Source: Deltaproteobacteria bacterium
GTDB lineage: Bacteria; Myxococcota_A; Polyangia; Haliangiales; Haliangiaceae
Assembly (NCBI GenBank): GCA_029565465.1
Contig: JAKQOD010000060.1
Coordinates: 1 to 56,952, forward strand
Reading direction: 5' to 3'
Length of the DNA stretch: 56,952 nucleotides
Shown here: one piece after another, positions 24,745 to 33,510 of the stretch
Numbering within the stretch: position 1 is the first letter of the stretch
Layout: each line of letters opens with the position of its first letter
Made by a program: the position numbers and the translations under genes
The notes under the pieces: model-generated
What the model saw: the letters and a program-made list of their open reading frames with translations, nothing else
Told to the model about the DNA's origin: nothing
Databases searched by the model: none

Positions 24745-26115
24745 TTACAGCGACGCTTTGACTACGCGTTTGGTGGTGGTACCTGCGTTGCCTGGATTGC
24801 CATCTTTGCCATAGGTAAAGCGATTGGTTTTCGATCGATCCGAGGCGCTGCCGCCATTGCCTGGCGTTGAAACTGCCGTCACGTTGTATTTCTCAACGGT
24901 CGAAGTCACAACGATTTCAATGTCGCCACCGTCGCCGCCATTGCCACCGTTGGTGCCATCGCCTTTGGGCCGCGGAATGCCATGGCCGCCCTTGCCGCCG
25001 ATGCTGTGCACGTAGACTGGCGATTCGGAATTGGCCTTGAACGTTTCCACGCGGCTGCCACAACTGATGCGGTAGCCGATGATCTGTTGGTTTTCGTCGT
25101 TGCGGTCGCCATTGGTGCCGATTTCAACCTTGATCGAAGGGCCAGGGTCACCCGGCTGACCGTGATAGAGCATGCCGCCGTCGGGGCCGATGTCGAGACC
25201 AGTGCGCCCATCGTTGCCACGGCATTCAAATGTTTGGTCGGTGTTGTGATCAAAGCGCAACGTGCCTTGGGCTTGGATCGTTTCATCGTGCAGTGCAGTC
25301 ACGGTGACGACAGCGCGGGTTTTGGTGCGAACCACGCTTACTTGAAAGATGTCGTCGAAAACTGCATTGTTCACGTCCATCGATTGTTTGCTGCCATCAG
25401 GGAAGAGCGCCGTGACAGCGACATACGGTTCGGTGTTTTCGTCCGAAGCGCGCGCCCACGTTGTAAAGGACTTCATGCCTCGGAACTTGGTGATCAACGC
25501 TTTTTGTTCCGGCGGCATTTGCGCCGAGAAGCCGTCGCCGCCACCAAGTGGAATTTTGGCGGTTGCGGCGCGGCGCGCGTTGTAGGCACGTATTTGATCT
25601 TTGTGCCACGCGCCGTCCCGCGAAAGAATCGCCGCCGTGTTGCCGTCGAGGGCGCAGATCCATTGGATGTCGAATTTCTCGCTGGTGAGCGGACCCGTAA
25701 CGCTTGCGAAATACACGCGCTTATCAAGCAAGATGTACATCAACGTGTTCGACGCAAACTGCGACGGTGCACCGCGAAAGAAATCGCCGCCTGGCTCTTC
25801 CATCCGCTTGTATCCGGGAGGGCTGCCCCACGAGATTGCATCATCGGCAAACGTCAACGTTCTGGTGTCGGTGCGGTTGGTGAGCTTTTCGCCACCTTCG
25901 GTATAGACGCAGCCTTTAAACGCGACGTCACCCTTCGGAAATTGCGCTGCCATTTCCTGTTGCGACACCGATGTAGTTGATGGGCTGAGGCTGCCGCCAC
26001 CGCCACCGCCGCCGCCACCGCCTTTGCCGGCTGCACCGCAAGCCGCTGAGATCAACCCAAATCCTGCTAACGCTGCCCATGTTGTTCGCTTCAAGTGCCC
26101 TCCCCAATTACGCAT
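24745..26115 (-). CDS. Lipoprotein with poly-Gly and glycine-rich repeats
   Basis: Predicted lipoprotein of 456 residues from ATG 26115: signal MRNWGGHLKRTTWAALAGF..., lipobox SAAC (about Cys26). A pure Gly run of ten or more residues follows within 15 residues of the lipidated Cys. The central part is beta-rich with several Cys (GCVYT, WICALDG, FECRGND, ISCGSR). A region around residues 330-420 is glycine/asparagine-rich with collagen-like spacing (GPDGGMLYHGQPGDPGP; TNGGNGGDGGD; DGNPGNAG). Unknown function; extended surface-exposed arm is likely. An upstream in-frame start at 26166 is discounted because it precedes the signal. Confidence 0.82.
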   Translation of the reverse strand: MRNWGGHLKRTTWAALAGFGLISAACGAAGKGGGGGGGGGGSLSPSTTSVSQQEMAAQFPKGDVAFKGCVYTEGGEKLTNRTDTRTLTFADDAISWGSPPGYKRMEEPGGDFFRGAPSQFASNTLMYILLDKRVYFASVTGPLTSEKFDIQWICALDGNTAAILSRDGAWHKDQIRAYNARRAATAKIPLGGGDGFSAQMPPEQKALITKFRGMKSFTTWARASDENTEPYVAVTALFPDGSKQSMDVNNAVFDDIFQVSVVRTKTRAVVTVTALHDETIQAQGTLRFDHNTDQTFECRGNDGRTGLDIGPDGGMLYHGQPGDPGPSIKVEIGTNGDRNDENQQIIGYRISCGSRVETFKANSESPVYVHSIGGKGGHGIPRPKGDGTNGGNGGDGGDIEIVVTSTVEKYNVTAVSTPGNGGSASDRSKTNRFTYGKDGNPGNAGTTTKRVVKASL

Positions 26116-26230
26116 TCGACCATGGTCGCAGGTCGAGCCATGTAGGTTGAAGGGCTTAGACAGCAAAACGCTTAGTACGAAGTCTGATCGAAGCAGACGC
26201 TTGACTCGGCGTTGTATTCATAACTGCGTG

Positions 26231-26258
26231 TTAACATCTAACGATTTGATTTTATACC
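26231..26258 (+). promoter_or_regulatory. Candidate sigma-70 promoter for the Ig-like lipoprotein pair
   Basis: TTAACA (26231-26236), 16-base AT-rich spacer, TATACC (26253-26258), in the most AT-rich part of the 270-base gap between divergent genes. A transcript would have a leader of about 120 bases before the ATG at 26386. Confidence 0.35.
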
Positions 26259-26385
26259 TGAATTCTCGATTCATGGACCATGACAGGCATGTCCGGAATC
26301 ACGGGTCGGAACGCAAACTGGTGCAGCGCAAGTAGGCCAAATTCAAGCGATGGGAGTTGGCTCCCAAGGTGCACTTGCCTGCTGC

Positions 26386-27057
26386 ATGAGGAAAACAGCA
26401 AAACGTGTTTGGCTGCCGCTTGTTGCAAGCGCGGCTATGGGTGCCAGCGCTTGCGGCGCTGACGCTGGCGAACTTGGCCAAGGCGGGGTCTCAACCGAAT
26501 GCGACAGCTTCGGTGGCGACTGCACACTAGGTGGCATCAATCATCCAATCGCGGTCGGTGCAACGTTGCCAGTCACGGTTGATTCAGCAGTATTTGGGGC
26601 CTCGGCGCCGGAACTGACGCTGGCCAGTGGCCGCGAGTCAGTGCTGACCGCGGAAGGCCAAAACATCACGGCGCATAGCGAAGGGCTCGCACCGATCTTT
26701 ATCGGTGTCGCCGGTGGCGAAGCGGTGCTCGACTTCATTCATGTCCGAGCCGCCCGCGCCGACAATCTCAAATTTGCCATCGCGCTGGCCGACGGTACCG
26801 ACCTCAAAGAACAATCAACGTTGATTCAGTTGGTGCCCAACGAATACATTTGGGCGGAAGTTGCGCCGTTTAAAGGCATTGCACCGTTGGTTGGTCGCAT
26901 GCCGCTGCAATGGTCGTCGTCGAGCGCTGCGGTTACGATACTCAAAACTGGTGCCAGCAATCGCGTGCGCGTCATTGCGCGCAGCGCAGGCACGGCGACG
27001 GTGACCGCTAGCGCCTTGGGAATTTCCGCTACGTTTGAAATTGAGGTGTTGCCATGA
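26386..27057 (+). CDS. Lipoprotein with C-terminal Ig-like (BIG2-type) domain
   Basis: Predicted lipoprotein of 223 residues: MRKTAKRVWLPLVASAAMG signal, lipobox SAC (Cys23). Two Cys (ECDSFGGDCTLGG) follow the linker, then two beta domains; the last 75 residues have the pattern of a bacterial Ig-like BIG2 fold (LQWSSSSAAVTIL...AGTATVTASALGISATF). ATG at 26386 preferred to the 26350 frame start because it begins the signal. Its stop codon overlaps the next gene's ATG (ATGA), so the two lipoproteins are translationally coupled and probably form one surface complex (inference). Confidence 0.82.
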   Translation: MRKTAKRVWLPLVASAAMGASACGADAGELGQGGVSTECDSFGGDCTLGGINHPIAVGATLPVTVDSAVFGASAPELTLASGRESVLTAEGQNITAHSEGLAPIFIGVAGGEAVLDFIHVRAARADNLKFAIALADGTDLKEQSTLIQLVPNEYIWAEVAPFKGIAPLVGRMPLQWSSSSAAVTILKTGASNRVRVIARSAGTATVTASALGISATFEIEVLP

Positions 27058-27497
27058 AATCGAAAACTTCATTGTTCGTGCTGCTTGGGTTGGGCGTGGC
27101 TGCGACGACGACGGCCTGTGATCCTGAGCCGCCACCGCCTGATCGGCTGTATTTGCGCCAACTAAACAAAGGCCCAGCGGGAACCACGTTGACCTTTGTC
27201 CAAGACGCTGCCTCGCGGCCCGAAATCGCAGACAGCGCCAGTCTCGTTGTTGGCTCAGCGCTGGCGATCGACTGCGACGAGTATGCGCAGCAAGACTATC
27301 GTTCACAATGCACTGCGATGGTGGTTAAAGCTGACCAACCGATTGTGCAAGTTCGTCAGGTCTATCGCCCGACGAGTGATGCTTCGTTGGCTGCAACATC
27401 GGCGTTCGCGCTCGTCGGTGTAACCGCAGGCACCACCATCGTGCATGTCACCACGGCCTACAATAGCTACGACTTCACCGTCCACGTTCGGCCGTAG
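27054..27497 (+). CDS. Short lipoprotein coupled to the upstream Ig-like lipoprotein
   Basis: Predicted 147-residue lipoprotein: MKSKTSLFVLLGLGVAATTT signal and TAC lipobox (Cys22), then Pro-rich CDPEPPPPDR. The body is a single Ig-like beta-sandwich (TTLTFVQDA, LVVGSALAIDC, IVQVRQVYRPTSDASL, GTTIVHVTTAYNSYDFTVHV) with one likely disulfide between IDCDEY and SQCTAM. ATGA overlap with the preceding gene. It ends two bases before the convergent protease gene. Confidence 0.82.
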   Translation: MKSKTSLFVLLGLGVAATTTACDPEPPPPDRLYLRQLNKGPAGTTLTFVQDAASRPEIADSASLVVGSALAIDCDEYAQQDYRSQCTAMVVKADQPIVQVRQVYRPTSDASLAATSAFALVGVTAGTTIVHVTTAYNSYDFTVHVRP

Positions 27498-27499
27498 GT

Positions 27500-28867
27500 T
27501 TACGCGCGGCGATGCGTGCGCCGCCGCACCAGCCCAAGCGCCGCAACGATCATCGCCAGCGCGCTGCCTGCTGGGGCATTGCTTTGGCAGCCACCGTCCG
27601 ACGACGCTTGGGTTGGATCGTCCACCGCAATCACGGCTTGGCTTTTGCTTGCCGCCAACGCACCCGCAACAACTTCGAGGGTGACGTTGTAGCTGCCGGC
27701 CGCAGCGTACGTGTGCGTTGGCGTTTTGTCGTTGCTGGTGGTGCCGTCGCCGAAGTCCCAATGAAACGCAACCGCAGCGCCGTCGGCGATGCTGGCATTG
27801 GTGAAATTCACGGCGAGGGAGGTGACGGTAGTTGAGAACTCCGCAACCGGAGCGCGTTGCAGCAACGCGGGCCGATAGTTGTACGTGGCGCAGCGCATGC
27901 GATTGAACTGTTCCGGCGAAAACCGCATGCGGCAAACGTCGACGGAATAATCCATGAAATTGTCCGCTGGGGCGATTTGACTGCCAAAGCTGCAGCCCGA
28001 CGCAGCTGGGCCACAATTGAACACCGGCTGTGCGGTTGGTGTGGTGTCGGCGATCAGATCGCCCGTTGTGTAAGGCGCGCTGGCGCTGCCGCAACCATTA
28101 TTGAAGGTGTGCAACAAGCCGAAATAGTGACCCACTTCGTGCGCTGCCACCGTGCCCAAGTCGTACGGTGCGCCGAGCGGCGGATTGCGCCCAACGACGT
28201 TCCATTGCAGCGTGATGCCGTCATCGGCATTGAGCGTGCCAAACGGCAACAACGTGTAACCCAATGAACCGCCACCGTCGTTGGTGAAAATGTTCATGTA
28301 GCGTGCGGGATTCCACGACAATGCTTGGCGCATTGGGTTGGCTACGCCTGGGCCCGGGTCTGCAAACCACGCGTCGTTGGCAACGTACTCGACGCCACTG
28401 GTTGGTTTGCCATCAGGGTCGCGGTTTGCAAGCACAAAACGCAGGCCCGCAACGGCACCAGGCGGGTTGTAAACTTGATTGAGTTCGTCGAGCTGGCTTG
28501 CGATGTGCGCAGCGTCGACCTTGCCAGTGCCGTTGGTTTTGGTAACCACATGAAAAACAACCGGCACCGTGATTTCGCCGACGTCGTAGCTCGGATTGAT
28601 CACGGTTCGCGCATCGGTACAGTCTGACGCGATGAGCGGTACCGCATGCGGCAAGGCGACAACATCGGCGGTGGTGCACGTTGCACCGTTGCGCCGAAAC
28701 GCGTCTGACGCGACGTATGCTTCCAGCGATGCATAGCGCACACCGTCGACGGTCATTGCGCCGTCATTGTGATAAGTCGGGTGAGTTACAGGCGCAGCAC
28801 CGGCGACGCCATGAGCAGCGAGCAACGAAGCGGTGAGTGCGAGCGTGGGCAACCGAAGAGACAACAT
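27500..28867 (-). CDS. Pappalysin-like M43 zinc metalloprotease with PKD domain and MYXO-CTERM-like tail
   Basis: Secreted metzincin protease. From ATG 28867 (455 residues): signal MLSLRLPTLALTASLLAAHG; a propeptide-like region; catalytic domain with HEVGHYFGLLH at 243-253 (zinc histidines, Glu base), followed by Cys-rich loop and Met-turn NFMDYS (303-308); PKD domain about 340-415 (FHWDFGDGTTSNDKTPTHTY); and a tail with Cys427, a short hydrophobic helix (434-447) and RRR, the layout of MYXO-CTERM sorting signals recognised by a dedicated sorting protease before surface anchoring (known for the family). The start at 28936 would overlap the upstream gene and precede the signal. Last gene of a four-gene minus operon. 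Confidence 0.92.
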   Translation of the reverse strand: MLSLRLPTLALTASLLAAHGVAGAAPVTHPTYHNDGAMTVDGVRYASLEAYVASDAFRRNGATCTTADVVALPHAVPLIASDCTDARTVINPSYDVGEITVPVVFHVVTKTNGTGKVDAAHIASQLDELNQVYNPPGAVAGLRFVLANRDPDGKPTSGVEYVANDAWFADPGPGVANPMRQALSWNPARYMNIFTNDGGGSLGYTLLPFGTLNADDGITLQWNVVGRNPPLGAPYDLGTVAAHEVGHYFGLLHTFNNGCGSASAPYTTGDLIADTTPTAQPVFNCGPAASGCSFGSQIAPADNFMDYSVDVCRMRFSPEQFNRMRCATYNYRPALLQRAPVAEFSTTVTSLAVNFTNASIADGAAVAFHWDFGDGTTSNDKTPTHTYAAAGSYNVTLEVVAGALAASKSQAVIAVDDPTQASSDGGCQSNAPAGSALAMIVAALGLVRRRTHRRA

Positions 28868-28908
28868 CAAGTGCACGGTTAACACCGCTGGCGGCGCGAC
28901 GCCAGCAT

Positions 28909-30027
28909 TTACGGACAAACGCTTTGGCGACGCCATAGCTGCAGCGCGCCCGTATTGAAGATGGCACCGGCAACCAGATCGCCAGCGACGGCGACTTGAT
29001 AGACTTTGCCAATTGCAGCGTACGGCCCGAATGGGCGCGGCACAGCTGCAACCGTAGTGTCGAAGCCGTGCACAGCGCCAGTGACAATGTCTTGCATTGC
29101 GACAAACGTGGCTGAGCCATCACCGGTGACCGAACGATATTGCGCCGTGGCATGGGCGGGCGAGGTATAGACGACGCGCGCCGGCGTAACTTGGAGGTCG
29201 ATGGCTAGCAGGCTATGACCCGGTTTGTCGACGGCGAACGCGAACCTGTTATCAGGTGACCAAACGTCATACAGGAAGGTGCCAGGCGTCGCTACACTGT
29301 TGATGAGCGTGGCCGATGGCAGCGCGCTGATATCATAAACTTCGATTCCTTCGGGATATGCGACGTAGGCCCGATTCCCAGTGACGGAGACTGCGTGAGC
29401 GTCGCCAAACGGCGAACTAAAGCCGCTTACCAGGTCAGGCGCGGCTGGGTCGTTGACATCGATGACTGCCAAGCCGAGTTGATAGTTCGCTGCAAGCACA
29501 TACGAACCAACCAATGCAATACCCCAGGTTTCCGATGGAAGGTCGAGCCCGCCGACGAATGTGGGTGCGTTGGGATTTGCGATGTCAACGATCACCAAGC
29601 CGCCGGTGTACGTCGCGAGATACGCGTAGTTGCCGCGGATTTTAACGTTGAGCACATCGTTGTCAGATGCTGCTAATGCTGCGGGGCCGGTGCTCGTCAA
29701 CAACGAGCCTTGGAGTGTTGGCGTGTCGGGGTTGCTAATGTCAATGACTTGAATGCCTTGTGGCCCGTCGGTGAACCCAAGGATCGCGACAGGCGGCGCA
29801 ATGGCGACACTTTGACTGTGTGCTTGCAGTAGCGAGGCCACCGTGCCCAAAGGCTGTAAACATCCCGTTAACGGGGCAGTTGTGGCGTCGATCGATGCGT
29901 CGATTGCTGGCACGTTACCGTCAGTGGCGGCCTTGGGTGCAAAGTCTAAGCGCCCGCATGCGCTACATGCAACTGCCACCAGCACGATGAACCCGAGCCG
30001 CACCAACCGAGGATACCACAAAGGCAT
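28909..30027 (-). CDS. LVIVD-repeat beta-propeller lipoprotein
   Basis: Predicted lipoprotein of 372 residues: signal and SAC lipobox (Cys24), Asp/Ala linker (about 38-50), then at least three recognisable LVIVD repeats (PF08309): GIQVIDISNPDTPTLQGSL, GLVIVDIANPNAPTFVGGL and GLAVIDVNDPAAPDLVSGF, with weaker later blades (GIEVYDISAL, LLAIDLQ). The repeats form a beta-propeller usually found in surface proteins and thought to mediate protein or glycan binding. It lies one base from the upstream degenerate GGDEF gene and 41 from the M43 protease, so co-expression is likely; it could present substrates to, or anchor, the protease (inference). Confidence 0.9.
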   Translation of the reverse strand: MPLWYPRLVRLGFIVLVAVACSACGRLDFAPKAATDGNVPAIDASIDATTAPLTGCLQPLGTVASLLQAHSQSVAIAPPVAILGFTDGPQGIQVIDISNPDTPTLQGSLLTSTGPAALAASDNDVLNVKIRGNYAYLATYTGGLVIVDIANPNAPTFVGGLDLPSETWGIALVGSYVLAANYQLGLAVIDVNDPAAPDLVSGFSSPFGDAHAVSVTGNRAYVAYPEGIEVYDISALPSATLINSVATPGTFLYDVWSPDNRFAFAVDKPGHSLLAIDLQVTPARVVYTSPAHATAQYRSVTGDGSATFVAMQDIVTGAVHGFDTTVAAVPRPFGPYAAIGKVYQVAVAGDLVAGAIFNTGALQLWRRQSVCP

Positions 30028-30028
30028 T

Positions 30029-30883
30029 TTAGCGCGGCGCGCTTTGAGCGACCCGCGCGGCGATCGCCGCTAACAGTTGATGCGCTGGTGCAGCTGGCTG
30101 ATCAACGTAACCGTAGGCAATGCATCCCGTACCGTGGCTGCAAACCCCAACTTCGAACCCCGCAGCTGTCGTCATTGGCGCACTGAGCGCCGGATCAATC
30201 ATGAATTGTTGCCAAGCCTGATCGATGGCAGCAAGCGTGGTTGGCTCCACCATGCGGGTGGCACGCCGCTCGGTAGTGCCGCTGTCGAATTCAATATCGC
30301 CGTCGCAGTGAACGCGAATCCAGGTGTCCGCGCGTTGCAGATCGCGGAATCGAAAAAGCAATGCATGACCGCGAATCGAATGGGTTTCGATCGTTTGAGC
30401 TGCGCCACGAAAAGGCTTTGCACGAAACGCTGCTGGCGGGCCGCGTTCGGCGAACTGGTTGGTGCGCAGTTTTTGCTGCTGCTCAAGTGCAACTTCCAGC
30501 AACGCCTCGGCATCACTGCGCAGAGTTGCTATGGCCGTTGGCGCACGCAATCCGTACAGCGCAGCGGTCCAGCCGCTTGGCAAGCTGGCATACAACGCTC
30601 GGGCAACTGTGTGCTGTTCGCGGTCGCAGATGACGACGCCAAACCGCGGCGCGCGCTTGCTTGCATCTAACACGCGCAGCGATGTGCGTGGCCCCAGTTT
30701 GCCGACGACACCGAGTGGTTCGAGCTGCTGCACCACGGCTGCCAGGGCGGCTGGGGGCGTGTCACTGCCGCAGGTGACAACTGCAAAACTGACAAGTTCC
30801 GCAGCGTTACTGCAAGCCGTGTGCGCTTGTTGCAAAAATTCGGCTGGTGTCAGCGCGCCTGTTGCTGGATCTCGTTGCGGCAT
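30029..30883 (-). CDS. Degenerate GGDEF-domain protein (no signature motif)
   Basis: No signal or membrane segment. The N-terminal ~145 residues align in order with a diguanylate cyclase fold: RDPATGALTPAEFLQQA (cf. D-x-L-T-G-L-x-N-R-x-x-F), VVGKLGPRTSLRVLD at the position of V-x-R-x-GGDEF, and ALYGLRAPTAIAT...SDAEALLEVALEQQQ at the end-of-domain helix. However the metal/substrate Asp segment (D-x-D-x-F-K-x-x-N-D) is missing (about 20 residues shorter) and GGDEF is replaced by GPRTS. So it cannot make c-di-GMP as usual. The C-terminal ~120 residues, with a WIRVHCDGDIEFD strand set, are unrecognised. Sits 28 bases after the upstream lipoprotein and one base before the LVIVD gene. Confidence 0.7.
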   Translation of the reverse strand: MPQRDPATGALTPAEFLQQAHTACSNAAELVSFAVVTCGSDTPPAALAAVVQQLEPLGVVGKLGPRTSLRVLDASKRAPRFGVVICDREQHTVARALYASLPSGWTAALYGLRAPTAIATLRSDAEALLEVALEQQQKLRTNQFAERGPPAAFRAKPFRGAAQTIETHSIRGHALLFRFRDLQRADTWIRVHCDGDIEFDSGTTERRATRMVEPTTLAAIDQAWQQFMIDPALSAPMTTAAGFEVGVCSHGTGCIAYGYVDQPAAPAHQLLAAIAARVAQSAPR

Positions 30884-30911
30884 GCAGCGTCGATGGTAGC
30901 ACGCGCGGCTT

Positions 30912-31619
30912 TTATTCGCCGCCGCAGACCTTCATAAGGCCCGCCATGCGTTCATCCGCGCCAAGCGTTTTTTCATCCTGTTCCTCCCACACCATATCGT
31001 CGACGAATTGGTCGATGCGCACCATCGCTTTGAGGTCTTCGTTGAGTGCAGTGAAACTCGTAGTCATTTCTTTGGAGAAGGCTTCGCACTGCTCCGGTTT
31101 GGTAATGCTTTGCGCCGAAATCAGCAGCTTTTCGATCATCGCGCGGCGCTTAACAATCGTGGCAGGCACCGCCAATGGTTCGCCAAGCGAAACGATGCCT
31201 TCGGCGACACGCGCCCAGGCTTTGTCGTCGATGATCGCTTTGCACGTGGTGTTCTTGCGCAGCGGAGCAGCGACGTCGTCGACGAGCTTGCCAAGCGCAG
31301 CTTGATGCGCGGCTTGCCACGCGGTTAGTGCTTCGGGCGGCAGTTTTTCGCGTTCCGTACGTGCTGCAACGGTTTGAGTCATGAGCGTTTTGATGGCTTC
31401 GCTGGCGGCCGGCGTGTAGGCGTCGCACTTGATGTCGTCACCTTGTAGGACAACGAATGGCCGCATTGCTTCGAGCTGGGCCAGCGCAGCGTCGTGTGCC
31501 AGTGCGCTTGCGGCTGGCGTCGGTGCGGGTGCCTTTACCGTCGCTGCGGTCGATTTGCCACCGCAGGCAGCGGCTGCGCACAGGGCCAAAGCCCCACAAG
31601 ATTTCAACAAAGCGTTCAT
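30912..31619 (-). CDS. Small helical lipoprotein
   Basis: Predicted lipoprotein of 235 residues from ATG 31619 (MNALLKSCGALALCAAAACGG): Cys in AAAC; a five-residue longer start (31634) is possible. After an Ala/Pro linker the protein is mostly alpha-helical, with charged helices (QLEAMRPFVV, SEAIKTLMTQTVAARTEREK, QAAHQAALGKLVDDV) and four Cys that could form two disulfides. C-terminus rich in acidic residues. Unknown function. First gene of the minus operon with the degenerate GGDEF protein, the LVIVD lipoprotein and the M43 protease; the gap to the divergent carboxypeptidase is 95 bases. Confidence 0.78.
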   Translation of the reverse strand: MNALLKSCGALALCAAAACGGKSTAATVKAPAPTPAASALAHDAALAQLEAMRPFVVLQGDDIKCDAYTPAASEAIKTLMTQTVAARTEREKLPPEALTAWQAAHQAALGKLVDDVAAPLRKNTTCKAIIDDKAWARVAEGIVSLGEPLAVPATIVKRRAMIEKLLISAQSITKPEQCEAFSKEMTTSFTALNEDLKAMVRIDQFVDDMVWEEQDEKTLGADERMAGLMKVCGGE

Positions 31620-31714
31620 TCCTCGCTTTACCATGCAGTGCTAGCAAATTCACGTGTGCTGATCGCGTTTGCGTAGCGCATCACAGCTGGCGAACTTGCG
31701 CTATCTTGCTGGCC

Positions 31715-33433
31715 ATGACTGACGTGCACAGCACTGAATTTGTAACCCCGTACGAACGCGGCAATGGTAACCAGACAACAACATACGCGCAATGCATCGC
31801 CTTCTATCAAGCGCTTGCAACTGCGTTCCCAACGGTGTTGCGGTTCACGCAGATCGGTGTTTCCGACAATGGCAGCCCAATGTACGGCGGCGTGGTAACC
31901 GCCGACGGCCAGCTTGATCGAGAACCGCTGCTCGCTGCACAGCGGCCAGTGTTTTTCAACAACAACGGTATTCACCCTGGCGAGCCTGAAGGCATCGATG
32001 TTTGCATGGGCCTGGTGCGTGACTTCTGTACCCAGCCAACCCGGCGTGCGGCGCTTGGCTCGACGGTGTTTTTGTTTATCCCAGTGTATAACGTCGATGG
32101 TTGCGAGAATCGACAAAACACCACGCGCACCAATCAAGTGGGCCCGGAGTCGTTTGGCTTTCGTGGCAACGGGCGCAATCTCGACCTTAATCGCGACTTT
32201 GTGAAATGCGACAGCCTCGCAGCCCAAGTGTTTAATCAGTTTTTTACGGCGTGGAGCCCTGACGTGATGGTCGATACGCACACGTCGAACGGCGCCGACT
32301 ACACGTACACGATGACGTTAATTGCCACCCAAGCCGATAAACTCGGCGGCGGTGTTGGTGCGTTTTTCCGCGACCAGATGTTGCCAGTGCTCGAACGCAA
32401 AATGACCGCACTAGGTTGGCCGATGTGTCCTTACGTCGAAAGCATCAAAGAAACTCCCGACGATGGGCTTGAAGAGTATCTCGACTCGCCGCGGTTCTCG
32501 ACCGGCTACGCAGCGCTGCATCACACCATTGGCATGATGCCTGAAACCCATATGCTCAAGCCGTTTGCTGACCGCTACGCCTCGACGCGGGCGTTGGTAG
32601 AAACCGTGTTGGCCTATACCGTCGAGCACGGTACGCAGATTCGGCAACTGCGCGATGCTGCCAAGCAAGCCGCAGTGACCACGACGACGTGGCCGATTAC
32701 GTGGAAACGCGATGATTCGCGGCACACCATGATTCGGTTCCGCGGATATCGCGCCGTGAAGTCGCCGAGCACCCTCGGTAACTATCAACGGCTGTCGTAC
32801 GATCGCAGCCAGCCGTGGGAAAAAGATATTCCGTATTTTAACCAGTTTGTCGAAGACGACGTGGTCGTAACGCCACGCGCGTATTTGATTCCGCAAGCGT
32901 GGCGTGAAGTCATTGCGCGCTTGCAGTGGAACGGCGTGGTGATGCAGCGGCTGGCGCATGATCAACAACTCACCGTGCAAGCATATCGGTTCGGTACGGT
33001 GACCAATCGTAGCAATGCCTACGAAGGCCACATCTTTCACGACGACGTTGCGGTGACGCGCAGCACCGAGGTGGTTGAAGCTCGGGCTGGCGATTGGGTG
33101 CTTTCGCTGCACCAACCGAATGCACGATATGCCGTCGAGACGCTGGAGCCGCAGGCGCATGACAGCTTCTTTCGTTGGGGCATGTTCGATAGCGTCTTGG
33201 AGCAAAAAGAGCACTACTCCGACTACGTGTTCGAAGACTTTGCAGTTGCCATGCTGCGCAACGAGCCGGTGCTGCGTGCACAGTTCGACGCGTGGAAACA
33301 AGAGTTCCCGTCGAAGATCAACGACAAGAACGCCGTGCTCGACTTCTTGTTCGCGCATGGCCAAGCATGTCGAGAACCTTCGTGGCGGCGCTATCCAGTG
33401 TTTGGGTTGAGCGAAATGCCAGTAGTTGCCTAG
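31715..33433 (+). CDS. M14 family zinc carboxypeptidase
   Basis: Metallocarboxypeptidase-like protein of 572 residues. Zinc ligands are visible as GIHPGEPEG (H87, E90) and DTHTSN (H189); the substrate-binding segment RNLDLNRDF (154-162) and the late catalytic-Glu region MMPETHMLK (about 275) fit the M14 fold. A C-terminal ~250-residue beta-rich domain follows the peptidase domain. No signal peptide is seen from ATG 31715, so it may be cytoplasmic or use another route. The long frame back to 31457 overlaps the divergent lipoprotein and is discounted. Carboxypeptidases of this type trim peptides or peptidoglycan stems; specificity unresolved. Confidence 0.9.
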   Translation: MTDVHSTEFVTPYERGNGNQTTTYAQCIAFYQALATAFPTVLRFTQIGVSDNGSPMYGGVVTADGQLDREPLLAAQRPVFFNNNGIHPGEPEGIDVCMGLVRDFCTQPTRRAALGSTVFLFIPVYNVDGCENRQNTTRTNQVGPESFGFRGNGRNLDLNRDFVKCDSLAAQVFNQFFTAWSPDVMVDTHTSNGADYTYTMTLIATQADKLGGGVGAFFRDQMLPVLERKMTALGWPMCPYVESIKETPDDGLEEYLDSPRFSTGYAALHHTIGMMPETHMLKPFADRYASTRALVETVLAYTVEHGTQIRQLRDAAKQAAVTTTTWPITWKRDDSRHTMIRFRGYRAVKSPSTLGNYQRLSYDRSQPWEKDIPYFNQFVEDDVVVTPRAYLIPQAWREVIARLQWNGVVMQRLAHDQQLTVQAYRFGTVTNRSNAYEGHIFHDDVAVTRSTEVVEARAGDWVLSLHQPNARYAVETLEPQAHDSFFRWGMFDSVLEQKEHYSDYVFEDFAVAMLRNEPVLRAQFDAWKQEFPSKINDKNAVLDFLFAHGQACREPSWRRYPVFGLSEMPVVA

Positions 33434-33510
33434 GCGGCAGAACCGCTTATCCTGCGCAAATTGCGGCAGGCTATGCACGCATGGCCCGTGACCTCGGCTA
33501 CGCTGATGGC

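Noticed and set aside
24982..25980. 332-residue plus-strand frame
   Set aside because: Antisense to the glycine-rich lipoprotein, which has a signal and lipobox.
31457..31714. N-terminal extension of the carboxypeptidase
   Set aside because: The extra 86 residues overlap the divergent lipoprotein start and have no signal or family similarity.
32411..33478. 355-residue minus-strand frame
   Set aside because: Shadow of the M14 carboxypeptidase, rich in His/Arg as expected from antisense of GC-rich codons.
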